Positions 25,628 to 33,872 of a stretch of 40,426 nucleotides of DNA are shown piece after piece. The DNA comes from Ligilactobacillus salitolerans (GTDB taxonomy: Bacteria; Bacillota; Bacilli; Lactobacillales; Lactobacillaceae), in NCBI RefSeq assembly GCF_003864415.1, contig NZ_BFFP01000023.1, forward strand, positions 1 through 40,426, given 5' to 3'. The notes under the pieces were generated by a model. It had not been told where the DNA came from and did no database searches. It saw nothing but the letters and a program-made list of their open reading frames with translations. Position 1 is the first letter of the stretch, and each line of letters starts with the position of its first letter. The position numbers were made by a program, and so were the translations under genes.

Positions 25628-26074
25628 GTGAGTTTGTTAGATACTCTGCAAAAAGATATGGTCGCTGCAATGAAGGCTAAGGATAAGCAGAAATTAAGCA
25701 CGATCCGGATGCTGAAAGCGGCAGCTACCAATGAAAAGATTAATTTGGGGCATGATTTAACTCCAGATGAAGAAGTAGCGGTTTTAGCGCGTGAATTAAA
25801 GCAGCGCAAGGATTCTTTAGAAGAATTTAAGGCTGCTGATCGTCCTGATACTGTTGCCAGTCTCGAAGAAGAAATCAAAGTTGTCCAAGCATATTTACCT
25901 GCACAACTTAGTGAAGAGGAAGTCAAAAGTATTGTTGCAGAAACTATTGCGACAGTCCATGCCGAAACACCCGGTGATTTTGGTAAAGTCATGGGTGCAG
26001 TGATGCCAAAGCTTAAAGGTAAGGCAGATGGCAAACTCGTTAACTCGGTAGTTAAAGAATTGCTTGCAAATTAA
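25628..26074 (+). CDS. yqeY: GatB/YqeY domain-containing protein
   Basis: A 148-residue stand-alone YqeY protein, related to the C-terminal tRNA-binding domain of GatB of the aspartyl/glutamyl-tRNA amidotransferase. Its own role is not established. The N-terminal helical part has MVAAMKAKDKQKLSTIRMLKAA, and the C-terminal three-helix part has TPGDFGKVMGAVMPKLKGKADGKLVN, matching the family along its length. The start is GTG, with AAGGGGGC upstream (25612-25619). It is co-transcribed with rpsU and ends at a terminator. Confidence 0.93.
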   Translation: MSLLDTLQKDMVAAMKAKDKQKLSTIRMLKAAATNEKINLGHDLTPDEEVAVLARELKQRKDSLEEFKAADRPDTVASLEEEIKVVQAYLPAQLSEEEVKSIVAETIATVHAETPGDFGKVMGAVMPKLKGKADGKLVNSVVKELLAN

Positions 26075-26081
26075 GTAAATG

Positions 26082-26112
26082 GAGTTCGGTCATAACGGCC
26101 GAGCTCTTTTTT
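26082..26112 (+). terminator. Terminator after rpsU-yqeY
   Basis: GAGTTCGG (26082-26089) pairs with CCGAGCTC (26099-26106), including one G-U pair, and TTTTTT follows directly. Confidence 0.88.
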
Positions 26113-26604
26113 ACGTCAGAAGAATTGCCGACTTGCGATAATTTGGCGGATAAGCTATATTTAAGTAAATGTTTCCGTGGAAAGCGGCCGAGTTTACACA
26201 ACATTTCCAAGGCATGTTAAAAACGGTGTTAGTGTTATTTAACGGCGGTTTTCTGACATGTTCCTGACAATTAATACAAATTAAGAGCAACGTTTGACCT
26301 TGAAATGTGATCTGAGTTGGCTAGTCACATTTCTAACAACCACTTTTTTTGAGCAGCCAACCATTATCCAAATCAGAAGTATGAAAAACATGGCCGTCAA
26401 AATATTTTCATTTAGGAAATCAATGTCTTTTTTTCACATAGAGACTCAGCACACGTGTCGGTCAGCGGATAGTTGGTGCAATTTCTTCGCTCAGCGAACC
26501 GTCATGCTGAACTAGTAAAATTGCCGCGGATATTTATTAGAGGTCAGTTGTGGTCTGCGGCAGTTGACGTTAATTTAACTTTTACTTCAAAGGGGAAGTC
26601 CGAT
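26113..26604 (+). other. Structured non-coding stretch upstream of phoH
   Basis: About 490 bases without a convincing gene. Short frames here lack ribosome binding sites and resemble nothing known. Several inverted repeats are visible: AAATGTT (near 26167) with AACATTT (near 26200); GAAATGTGA (26302-26310) with TCACATTTC (26325-26333), followed by a T run at 26344-26350; ACACGTGT near 26451; TTCGCT/AGCGAA (26486-26498); and TTGCCGCGGA (26521-26530) with TCTGCGGCAG (26554-26563). The stretch may hold the phoH promoter and leader, a small RNA, or remnants of lost sequence. No -35/-10 pair with good spacing was found. Confidence 0.5.
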
Positions 26605-27585
26605 TTGTCTGAAAAACAAGTAATTGAAGAAGAACTACGAGTTGACCAGCCGGATGAGCAGGCGGTTTTATTTGGAGTCAATAACAGTTTTTTGAAATTG
26701 ATCGAAGAAGATCTCTCAGTGCTCATCCGCCCATTCGGTAATGAGATCAAAATCAAAGGCTCAAAAGCTGAAGTGGCTCTTGCCAAGGCGGTGCTCAGTG
26801 AGCTGCTGAGTCTGATCGAGTCTGGGGTCACGATTGCAGAAAGTGATGTTTTATCTGCACTTACAATGGCGCATAACGAGACGCTTGCCTATTTTCAAGA
26901 CCTTTACACCGAAACGCTGATCAAAGACAACCATGGGCGTCCGGTGCGGGCAAAAAACTTGGGGCAGCGCAAATATGTTCAAGCAATCAGGAAAAATGAT
27001 TTAGTCTTTGGAATTGGTCCAGCTGGGACGGGTAAGACATATTTAGCAGTCGTTATGGCTGTTGCAGCTTTGAAGAAAAAACAAGTGGAACGCCTTGTCT
27101 TGACCCGGCCGGCAGTTGAAGCCGGTGAATCTTTGGGATTCTTGCCAGGCGACTTGAAAGAAAAAGTTGACCCGTATTTACGCCCGATTTATGATGCGCT
27201 TTACGCGATCCTAGGGGCGGAACACACTGAACGCCTGATTGAGCGCGGTGTAATTGAAATTGCTCCCTTAGCTTATATGCGGGGAAGAACTTTAGAGAAT
27301 GCCTTTGTTATTTTGGATGAAGCTCAAAATACGACCCGAGCTCAGATGAAAATGTTTTTGACTCGTTTAGGCTTTGGGTCCCAAATGGTTGTTAATGGAG
27401 ATGTGAGCCAGATCGATCTGCCTAAGGGTCATCAACAAAGCGGGCTGGTTGATGCGCGTAAAGTTTTACAAGGGCTGCCACGGATCAATTTTATTGAGTT
27501 TTCTGCAACCGAAGTCGTCCGCCATCCAGTTGTCTCTGAAATTATTACTGCCTATGAAAAGACTGGGAATCAGGTATTGCATTAA
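26605..27585 (+). CDS. phoH: PhoH-like ATPase
   Basis: Cytoplasmic P-loop ATPase of the PhoH family, thought to act in RNA metabolism together with YbeY. It has 326 residues when started at TTG 26605. A KH-like N-terminal region (about 15-85) is followed by the ATPase domain with Walker A GPAGTGKT (about 138-145), RPAVEAGESLGFLPGDL, and Walker B FVILDEAQNTT. The open frame runs back to 26473, but the extra 44 residues do not look like the family. AAAGGGGAAG (26589-26598) is well placed before TTG 26605. ybeY follows after 39 nt. Confidence 0.94.
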   Translation: MSEKQVIEEELRVDQPDEQAVLFGVNNSFLKLIEEDLSVLIRPFGNEIKIKGSKAEVALAKAVLSELLSLIESGVTIAESDVLSALTMAHNETLAYFQDLYTETLIKDNHGRPVRAKNLGQRKYVQAIRKNDLVFGIGPAGTGKTYLAVVMAVAALKKKQVERLVLTRPAVEAGESLGFLPGDLKEKVDPYLRPIYDALYAILGAEHTERLIERGVIEIAPLAYMRGRTLENAFVILDEAQNTTRAQMKMFLTRLGFGSQMVVNGDVSQIDLPKGHQQSGLVDARKVLQGLPRINFIEFSATEVVRHPVVSEIITAYEKTGNQVLH

Positions 27586-27624
27586 AGTGCCTAGTTAGCA
27601 TAGAAATCGAGGAAAATTTGAATT

Positions 27625-28104
27625 ATGGATCTAGAAATATTTGATGAAACAAAAACGGCTTCACCTGAGTGGCTCGAATTGATCGAAAAACTTTTGAACT
27701 ACGCTGGGGAATACATTAATTTGCCCGATAACACTGAAATGTCTGTCACTTTGGTTGACAATGCAAAGATCCATGAAATCAATCGGCAATACCGCGGAGT
27801 CGATAAAGCAACTGATGTTATCAGCTTTGCTATCGAAGAAGATGACGGTAGTGAAGAACCAATAATTTTTGCTGAGGATGAAGATTTTGATTTTCCCAAA
27901 AACATTGGGGATATTTTTGTATCTTTAGATAAAGTCAAAGAACAAGCAGAATATCTTGGTCATTCACAAGAAAGAGAACTGGGCTTTTTAGTCGTCCACG
28001 GTTTTTTACATTTAAACGGGTATGACCACATGCAGCCTAATGATGAAAAAGAGATGTTCGGATTACAAAGAAAGATTTTGGATGCCTATGGTCTTAAAAG
28101 ATAG
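27625..28104 (+). CDS. ybeY: Endoribonuclease/rRNA maturation factor YbeY
   Basis: Metal-dependent single-strand RNA endonuclease involved in 16S rRNA 3'-end maturation and ribosome quality control. It has 159 residues, the normal length. The zinc motif HGFLHLNGYDH is intact near residues 125-135, and the upstream NxxYRGVDKATDVISF segment is conserved. GAGGAAAA precedes the ATG. Its 3' end overlaps the start of dgkA by 23 nt, so translation is probably coupled. It lies in the phoH-ybeY-dgkA-era-recO series. Confidence 0.97.
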   Translation: MDLEIFDETKTASPEWLELIEKLLNYAGEYINLPDNTEMSVTLVDNAKIHEINRQYRGVDKATDVISFAIEEDDGSEEPIIFAEDEDFDFPKNIGDIFVSLDKVKEQAEYLGHSQERELGFLVVHGFLHLNGYDHMQPNDEKEMFGLQRKILDAYGLKR

Positions 28105-28492
28105 AAAGCACAGCAAAACTTCATGGAAAAACCGTAGTTTTATCCAAGCCTTCAAGCATGCTTTTGTCGGTCTACAAACCGTTTATCGGGATGAACGCAA
28201 TTTTCGCTTTGACTGTTTTGCAGCAATTTTAGTTATTTTAGCAGGTTTTGTGTTGCATGTTTCAAACAACGAGTGGCGCAGCTTGCTTTTGGCAATATTT
28301 TTAGTTTTAGCCAGCGAAGCTTGGAACACAGTTATCGAAAATCTGGTCGACCTGGTTTGCGGCCCGACATTCAAAGAACCGGCTAAAAAGGCAAAAGACA
28401 TTGCAGCAGGGGCTGTGTTATTGGCCTCGCTCTACGCAGTTTTTACGGCAACGTTGATCTTATTACCTAAGATCTGGGCAATGTTCTTTTAA
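28082..28492 (+). CDS. dgkA: Diacylglycerol/undecaprenol kinase family membrane protein
   Basis: Small integral membrane kinase. Gram-positive members mainly phosphorylate undecaprenol to recycle the wall lipid carrier. With start ATG 28082 it has 136 residues: an N-terminal amphipathic helix and three membrane segments at about 45-62, 66-84 and 108-130. The catalytic motif EAWNTVIENLVDLV carries Glu79 and Glu86, and KDIAAGAVLL follows. ATG 28088 is an alternative start. The open frame reaches further back into ybeY but lacks a ribosome binding site there, whereas AAAGAAAG (28068-28075) suits 28082. It overlaps ybeY by 23 nt; era starts 52 nt after it. Confidence 0.93.
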   Translation: MPMVLKDRKHSKTSWKNRSFIQAFKHAFVGLQTVYRDERNFRFDCFAAILVILAGFVLHVSNNEWRSLLLAIFLVLASEAWNTVIENLVDLVCGPTFKEPAKKAKDIAAGAVLLASLYAVFTATLILLPKIWAMFF

Positions 28493-28544
28493 CAAACTGC
28501 TTGAATGTAGTAATAATGTAATTTAGTGAGGAAAGGGAAAAAAT

Positions 28545-29447
28545 ATGACTGAAAATTTTCATTCTGGTTTTGTTGCGATCATTGGACGGCCAAATGTCGG
28601 CAAATCAACCTTCATTAACCGTGTCATTGGTGAAAAAATTGCGATCATGAGTGACAAACCGCAAACTACTAGAAATAAGATCCAAGGTGTCTACACTACC
28701 AATGAGGCGCAGATCGTCTTTATTGATACCCCAGGGATCCATAAACCCCAAAGTAAGTTGGGCGACTTTATGGTCGAATCTGCACTTTCAACTTTAAATG
28801 AAGTCGATGCCGTGCTATTTATGGTCAATGCGACTCAAAAACGCGGCAAGGGCGACGATTTTATCATCGAACGTCTTAAAAATGTTAAACAGCCAATTTA
28901 TTTGCTGATCAATAAAATCGACCAGATCCATCCAGATCAATTGCTGCCGATCGTTGATGATTATCGCAAAGCTTTGGATTTTCAAGAGGTCTATCCGATT
29001 TCAGCCCTCAAGGGGAATAATGTTCCGGAACTGATAGATAACTTAGTGACGGATCTGCCAGAAGGGCCGCAATTTTACCCGGAAGATCAAATTACTGATC
29101 ATCCAGAACGTTTTATAATCTCAGAATTGATCCGCGAAAAGGTCAACCAGTTGACCCGGGAAGAAGTGCCGCATTCAGTCGCTGTTGTCACGGAACGAGT
29201 TAAACGGCAAGATGAGCAAAAGGTCCAAGTTTCAGCTAAAATTATTGTGGAACGCAATAGTCAAAAAGGGATCATTATCGGCAAAGGCGGCCAGATGCTG
29301 AAAAAAATCGGAGTTCTAGCTCGTAAGGATATTGAACATCTCTTAGGTGACCGTGTTTATCTGGAGCTTTGGGTCAAGGTCCAAGAAAATTGGAAGGACC
29401 GAGAAACAGACCTTCAATCCTTTGGCTACCAACAAGATGATTATTAA
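28545..29447 (+). CDS. era: GTPase Era
   Basis: Essential GTPase that binds the 3' end of 16S rRNA during 30S assembly. It has 300 residues. The G domain has G1 GRPNVGKS (14-21), G2 around TTRNKIQG, G3 DTPG and G4 NKID. The C-terminal KH domain contains the segment [18 protein letters not shown]. All motifs are intact. GAGGAAAGGG precedes the ATG. Its neighbours ybeY (16S maturation) and dgkA match the common Firmicute order. Confidence 0.98.
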   Translation: MTENFHSGFVAIIGRPNVGKSTFINRVIGEKIAIMSDKPQTTRNKIQGVYTTNEAQIVFIDTPGIHKPQSKLGDFMVESALSTLNEVDAVLFMVNATQKRGKGDDFIIERLKNVKQPIYLLINKIDQIHPDQLLPIVDDYRKALDFQEVYPISALKGNNVPELIDNLVTDLPEGPQFYPEDQITDHPERFIISELIREKVNQLTREEVPHSVAVVTERVKRQDEQKVQVSAKIIVERNSQKGIIIGKGGQMLKKIGVLARKDIEHLLGDRVYLELWVKVQENWKDRETDLQSFGYQQDDY

Positions 29448-29454
29448 AAATCGC

Positions 29455-29484
29455 GCCGGTTCAAGTCAGCTGACCTGGACCGGC
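29455..29484. repeat. Long near-perfect palindrome between era and recO
   Basis: GCCGGTTCAAGTCAG followed directly by CTGACCTGGACCGGC: 15-bp arms with one mismatch and one G-U pair and almost no loop. No T run follows, so it is not a standard terminator. It may be a processing or stability element in the era-recO mRNA or a protein site. Confidence 0.75.
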
Positions 29485-29508
29485 TTCTAAGCGAAAGAAG
29501 GCAGCTTC

Positions 29509-30291
29509 ATGACAAAGCATCAAGGAGTCGATTTTCAAGGGATCGTCGTTTCACGTGCTGACTATAAAGAACGCGATATGTTAGTTAAGATCCTGACCGA
29601 TCATTACGGCTTCAAAACATTTTTTGTCCGCGGGGCACGCCGTCGCGGTTTTAAGCTTGCTTCCGCGATCCTGCCTTTTTCTCATGGGACTTATTTCGGC
29701 AATGTCAACGATGAAGGGCTGTCTTTTATTAATGGCACGCGTGAACTAGAACAGTATCAGCAAATATACTCTGATATTGAGCTGAATGCCTATGCAGCTT
29801 ATATTTTAGGCTTAGCAGGGGCGGCATTTTCAAACGATGAACCCTTGCCGGCAGGCTGGTTCACTAAAATTGCGAGTGCGTTATCTTTGATCGACCAAGA
29901 ATTTGACCCTGCGATCATCGCCAATATTATCGAGGTTCAGCTCCTGGATGTTTTTGGGGTCAAACCATACATGGAAAGTTGTGTGGTCTGTCATGAAACG
30001 CAGGGCGTTTTTGATTTTTCTGAAGCATACGGGGGATTGCTTTGCCAAAGACATTGGTATCTGGACCTCGATCGGCTGCACTTGGATCAGCGAACAGTGT
30101 ATTATCTGCGGCTTTTTTCAGCTCTGGACTTAACCCAATTACACTCGATCAAGGTCAAGGCGGCCACTAAGAAAAAACTTCGCCAGACACTAGATACTAT
30201 TTATACTGATCAAGTCGGTGTTTATGTCAAAGCAAAAAAGTTTCTCGATCAGATGGGCAGCTGGGATCAGATCCTAAAGGAAGGTCATTAA
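29509..30291 (+). CDS. recO: DNA repair protein RecO
   Basis: Recombination mediator that, with RecR and RecF, loads RecA on SSB-coated single-stranded DNA. It has 260 residues. The N-terminal OB fold (about 1-80) has FQGIVVSRADYKERDMLVKILT. The helical C-terminal domain carries a zinc-binding CVVCHETQG and LLCQRH (CxxC...CxxH). AAAGAAGG precedes the ATG. Placement between era and glyQS is usual for Firmicutes. Confidence 0.96.
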   Translation: MTKHQGVDFQGIVVSRADYKERDMLVKILTDHYGFKTFFVRGARRRGFKLASAILPFSHGTYFGNVNDEGLSFINGTRELEQYQQIYSDIELNAYAAYILGLAGAAFSNDEPLPAGWFTKIASALSLIDQEFDPAIIANIIEVQLLDVFGVKPYMESCVVCHETQGVFDFSEAYGGLLCQRHWYLDLDRLHLDQRTVYYLRLFSALDLTQLHSIKVKAATKKKLRQTLDTIYTDQVGVYVKAKKFLDQMGSWDQILKEGH

Positions 30292-30333
30292 GCTTAAAAG
30301 CCAAGTGAGCTTGACGGCTGCCACGAATTTTGC

Positions 30334-30360
30334 TTGACAAAGCCCAAATTCTGGCTTAAT
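30334..30360 (+). promoter_or_regulatory. Putative promoter of the glyQS T-box leader
   Basis: Perfect TTGACA (30334-30339). The best -10 is CTTAAT (30355-30360) at a short 15-bp spacing, so the exact -10 is uncertain. Confidence 0.5.
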
Positions 30361-30365
30361 GTTGA

Positions 30366-30581
30366 AGTATTCGAATAACGGTGGCAATAATAAGATATGA
30401 TCGATCCGGCGGATCTTAGCGAGTCTGGAAAGTGCGAGCAGACATCTCAGCCGATCGAGTGGCAATCTTTAGTCGTATTAAGTAAGCAGTCGGTTGTTTT
30501 AACCGAAAGTAGGGTGGAACCGCGATCGTCTGACCGTCCCTATGCAGCATTGAAAAAATGCTAGCATAGGGACTTTTTTTG
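30366..30581 (+). promoter_or_regulatory. T-box leader, Gly-specific (glyQS)
   Basis: The T-box motif AGGGTGGAACCGCG lies at 30511-30524. The terminator is GTCCCTATGC (from 30536) with GCATAGGGAC (to 30573), extended by AGCATT/AATGCT, then seven T. A GGC (Gly) codon at 30461-30463, followed by A, sits right after the helix TCGATC-GGC/GCC-GATCGA. That places it on the 3' side of the specifier loop. Uncharged tRNA-Gly should turn on glyQ-glyS. The stretch from here to glyQ (30582-30659) shows only the AAGGAGG ribosome binding site. Confidence 0.92.
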
Positions 30582-30659
30582 ACTCAAATTGGTTAATCGC
30601 TTTGCTTAAATCTGTCGCCATGTTCAAACCTTATTCATCTATTCAAGGAGGAAACCTGC

Positions 30660-31577
30660 ATGTCTAAGAAGTTAAGTATTCAAGAAATCATATTGACCTT
30701 GCAGCAATTTTGGTCAAAACAGGGGTGTATGTTGATGCAGTCCTATGATACCGAAAAAGGGGCTGGGACCATGAGCCCATACACATTTTTGCGTGCGATC
30801 GGACCTGAACCATGGAATGTCGCTTATGTAGAACCGTCTCGCCGTCCTGCTGATGGACGTTATGGGCAAAACCCCAACCGTTTATACCAGCATCATCAGT
30901 TCCAAGTTATCATGAAGCCTTCTCCAGCCAATATTCAGGACCTTTATTTGGAGAGTCTTGCTGCCTTAGGGATCGACTCTAAGGAACATGATATTCGCTT
31001 TGTCGAAGATAACTGGGAAAACCCGTCAATGGGCTGTGCCGGTGTAGGTTGGGAAGTCTGGCTGGATGGAATGGAGATCACCCAGTTTACTTATTTCCAA
31101 CAGGTGGGCGGTCTCGAAGTCTGGCCAGTGGCTGCTGAAGTCACATATGGTCTTGAACGTCTCTCATCTTATATTCAAGATGTCCAATCTGTTTTTGACT
31201 TGGAGTGGGCTGATGGCGTGAAATATGGTGATATTTTCTCAGAACCAGAGTATGAGCAATCGAAGTATGCGTTTGAAGAAAGCAACCAGGCGATGTTATT
31301 GAAAGCTTTTGACGAGTTTGAAAGTGAAGCCAAAGCCCAGATTGCAAATGGACTGGTCCATCCTGCTTATGATTATATTCTGAAGTGCAGCCACACATTT
31401 AACTTGTTAGACGCGCGCGGAGCTGTTTCTGTGACGGAGCGTGCTGGTTACTTGGCTCGGATCCGCAATATGGCAAAATCTGTCGCAAAAGTTTTTGTCG
31501 CAGAACGGAAAAAATTAGGCTTCCCGTTGATCAAAGACGAGAAATTGAAAGCAAAATTATTAAAGGAGGACAATTAA
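30660..31577 (+). CDS. glyQ: Glycine-tRNA ligase, alpha subunit
   Basis: Catalytic subunit of the bacterial alpha2beta2 glycyl-tRNA synthetase. It has 305 residues. Diagnostic stretches are the N-terminal [20 protein letters not shown], the class II motif 2 region [21 protein letters not shown], and [28 protein letters not shown] lies 5-10 nt before the ATG. glyS starts one base after its stop codon, so the subunits are translationally linked. Expression is expected to follow the upstream Gly T-box. Confidence 0.98.
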   Translation: MSKKLSIQEIILTLQQFWSKQGCMLMQSYDTEKGAGTMSPYTFLRAIGPEPWNVAYVEPSRRPADGRYGQNPNRLYQHHQFQVIMKPSPANIQDLYLESLAALGIDSKEHDIRFVEDNWENPSMGCAGVGWEVWLDGMEITQFTYFQQVGGLEVWPVAAEVTYGLERLSSYIQDVQSVFDLEWADGVKYGDIFSEPEYEQSKYAFEESNQAMLLKAFDEFESEAKAQIANGLVHPAYDYILKCSHTFNLLDARGAVSVTERAGYLARIRNMAKSVAKVFVAERKKLGFPLIKDEKLKAKLLKEDN

Positions 31578-31578
31578 G

Positions 31579-33657
31579 ATGGAACACACATTCTTACTGG
31601 AAATCGGTTTAGAAGAGATCCCGGCACATGTTGTTACTCCGAGTGCTGAACAATTGGCATCAAGAATGGAACAGTTTTTACAAGATCAAAGGATCACTTT
31701 TGCCAAAATTGAAACCTATTCAACCCCGCGCCGTTTGGCAGTGAAAGTCCTAGGCTTAGCTGATAAACAGCCCGATATTAAAGAAGAGGCTAAGGGCCCG
31801 GCTAAGAAAATCGCTCTTGATGAGGAGGGCAACTGGTCTAAAGCAGCCCAAGGATTTTGTCGTGGCCAAGGCGTTTCACCGGACCAAATTTATTTTAAAG
31901 AATTCAAAGGAACTGAGTATGCCTACGTCCAAAAAGCTATTTTAGGTCAGCCAGTGGCGGAAGTTTTGCAAGGCGTGGACTCAGTGATCACTGCGATGCG
32001 TTTTCCAACGATGATGCGCTGGAGCACAAACAGTTTCGAGTATGTTCGTCCGATCCGCTGGTTGGTTTGCCTACTGGATGATGCGGTGATCCCCGTTCAA
32101 GTGTTGACAATTAAAGCAGACCGGATCTCAGCAGGTCATCGTTTCCTCGGCCAAGATATTCAGCTTTCATCAGCAGCTGATTATCCAGAATTGTTACTCA
32201 CAGAAAAAGTGATCGCAGATGCACAGCAACGTAAGGAAATGATCACCAAGCAAATTAATGAATTAGCAGCTCAGCATAACTGGGAAATCGTGATCGACCC
32301 AGATTTGCTGGAAGAAGTAAATAATTTAGTTGAATACCCGACTGTTTTTGCCGGTAAATTCGCCGAAGAATACCTTTCCTTACCAGATGAAGTCTTAATT
32401 ACTTCAATGAAAGATCACCAGCGTTTCTTCTATGTGCTAGGAAAGGACAAAGAAATGCTGCCATATTTCGTTTCTGTTCGCAATGGAAACCAAGAACATT
32501 TGGAGAATGTGGTCGCCGGTAACGAGAAAGTTTTGACTGCTAGACTTGAAGATGCGAAATTCTTTTACGAAGAAGATCAAAAGACCCCGATCGAAACTAG
32601 TGTCGATCGGCTCAAAAATGTCATGTTCCACGATAAAATTGGAACAATTTATGCTAAGATGCAGCGGGTCTCAATTATTGTTGAATATTTAGGTGAAAAA
32701 TTAGGTCTGAATGCCGCGCAATTAAAAGATCTTGCACGCGCATCCCGAATTTATAAGTTCGATATTGTGACTGAAATGGTGGGCGAATTTTCAGAATTAC
32801 AAGGAATTATGGGGGAGATCTACGCTCGTTTATTTGGTGAAAACGACACTGTAGCTCAAGCAGTTAGAGAATCTTACTTGCCGCTAGGTTCAGAAGGACA
32901 GTTGCCTGAAACAGAAGTTGGGGCGATCCTGGCAGTGGCTGACAAACTGGACAGCATTCAATCCTTCTTTGCGGTTGATTTATTACCAAGCGGATCAAAT
33001 GATCCTTACGCTCTGAGACGACAGGCATTAGGGATCGTTCGGATCGCCTTGGACCAAAACTGGTCCCTCTCGTTAAAAATGCTGCAGGATGCAGTTGATC
33101 ATGCCTTTAACAAAGAGCAAAGCCTGTACGAAAATACTGATCCGCAGCATAACTCAGCTGAATGGCACAAGTTTATTTTAGACCGGATCGACGTATTATT
33201 AGCCGATCAGGACTATAAATACGACATCATTCAAACAGTCGTTGCGGCTAAAACTAATACCTTCCAGCAGATCTTTGCTGCAGCCGATGTCTTAACTAAG
33301 CATCAGTCCGATAGTGACTTTAAGGAAAGTGTCGAAGCCTTAACCAGAACAGTTCGGCTGGCAAGTAAGAATCAAGCTGAAATTTCTGAACATGTTGACC
33401 CAGCGTTGTTCGAAAATGAAACCGAAACAAAGCTCTTCCAAGCGGTCAGTCAGGTAAAAAATAACTTTGCAAAACAAGACCTCGACGAGAAATATTTGGC
33501 ACTGGCCAGTTTGCGCGAACCAATCAGTGCATATTTTGAAGAAACAATGGTTATGGCTGATAATCAGCAAATCAGAAGCAACCGTCTTTCAGAATTAAAC
33601 TTAGTGGCTGAACTAACTTTAGCTTTCGGCGCCCTTGATAATCTGAACGTCAAATAA
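31579..33657 (+). CDS. glyS: Glycine-tRNA ligase, beta subunit
   Basis: Beta subunit (692 residues) of glycyl-tRNA synthetase, which binds and positions tRNA-Gly. The N-terminus FLLEIGLEEIPAHVV is diagnostic. The central VRPIRWLVCLL, VEYPTVFAGKFAEEYL and SMKDHQRFFYV stretches and an HD-like helical region follow. The C-terminal anticodon-binding domain is at about 560-692, with the conserved NRLSELNLV segment close to the end. AAAGGAGG lies inside the end of glyQ. It is the last gene before a strong terminator. Confidence 0.98.
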   Translation: MEHTFLLEIGLEEIPAHVVTPSAEQLASRMEQFLQDQRITFAKIETYSTPRRLAVKVLGLADKQPDIKEEAKGPAKKIALDEEGNWSKAAQGFCRGQGVSPDQIYFKEFKGTEYAYVQKAILGQPVAEVLQGVDSVITAMRFPTMMRWSTNSFEYVRPIRWLVCLLDDAVIPVQVLTIKADRISAGHRFLGQDIQLSSAADYPELLLTEKVIADAQQRKEMITKQINELAAQHNWEIVIDPDLLEEVNNLVEYPTVFAGKFAEEYLSLPDEVLITSMKDHQRFFYVLGKDKEMLPYFVSVRNGNQEHLENVVAGNEKVLTARLEDAKFFYEEDQKTPIETSVDRLKNVMFHDKIGTIYAKMQRVSIIVEYLGEKLGLNAAQLKDLARASRIYKFDIVTEMVGEFSELQGIMGEIYARLFGENDTVAQAVRESYLPLGSEGQLPETEVGAILAVADKLDSIQSFFAVDLLPSGSNDPYALRRQALGIVRIALDQNWSLSLKMLQDAVDHAFNKEQSLYENTDPQHNSAEWHKFILDRIDVLLADQDYKYDIIQTVVAAKTNTFQQIFAAADVLTKHQSDSDFKESVEALTRTVRLASKNQAEISEHVDPALFENETETKLFQAVSQVKNNFAKQDLDEKYLALASLREPISAYFEETMVMADNQQIRSNRLSELNLVAELTLAFGALDNLNVK

Positions 33658-33670
33658 AACAAGCAAGACT

Positions 33671-33704
33671 AAAAAACGGAAGGGATCATTTCCTCCGTTT
33701 TTTA
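33671..33704 (+). terminator. Terminator of glyQS
   Basis: AAAAAACGGA pairs with TCCGTTTTTT-type sequence around an internal GGATCATT loop, ending in TTTTTT. Confidence 0.85.
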
Positions 33705-33749
33705 ACTAACTTGAATTTAGAAAATTACTAAAAGTGAGAGACTTTTTGC

Positions 33750-33778
33750 TTGCATCAGAATGGGTTTCATTATAAGAT
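33750..33778 (+). promoter_or_regulatory. Putative promoter of dnaG-rpoD
   Basis: TTGCAT (33750-33755), a 17-bp spacer and TAAGAT (33773-33778). The leader would contain the hairpin at 33811-33837. Confidence 0.5.
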
Positions 33779-33810
33779 TAATATTGATTATGTAAAAAAA
33801 TAACTGTGGT

Positions 33811-33837
33811 AAAGTCGCACCTCTGGAGTGCGGCTTT
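33811..33837 (+). promoter_or_regulatory. Leader hairpin upstream of dnaG
   Basis: AAAGTCGCAC (33811-33820) pairs with GTGCGGCTTT (33828-33837) with one G-U pair and a 7-nt loop. It is followed by ATTCC rather than a T run. It could be a partial attenuator or a stabilising 5' hairpin for the dnaG-rpoD transcript. Confidence 0.6.
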
Positions 33838-33872
33838 ATTCCACTTAAATTGCAGCGTTTTGAGGTGATCAC

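Noticed and set aside
26486-26498. TTCGCTCAGCGAA as an isolated operator
   Set aside because: The arms are only 6 bp with a one-base centre, no promoter overlaps it, and such a site is expected by chance. It is kept only as part of the structured gap.
26294-26515. 73-codon open frame in the gap before phoH
   Set aside because: It has a TTG start with no ribosome binding site, an amino acid make-up unlike a real protein, and lies over several inverted repeats.
26473-26604. N-terminal extension of phoH
   Set aside because: The extra 44 residues do not resemble PhoH, and a well-placed AAAGGGGAAG precedes TTG 26605.
28022-28081. Longer dgkA start inside ybeY
   Set aside because: No ribosome binding site is seen there, and the family N-terminus fits ATG 28082 or 28088.
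30381-30466. Direct repeat GTGGCAAT in the Gly T-box leader
   Set aside because: The second copy contains the specifier codon and the first lies in the 5' part of Stem I. Eight bases is too short to claim a second specifier or a repeat element.
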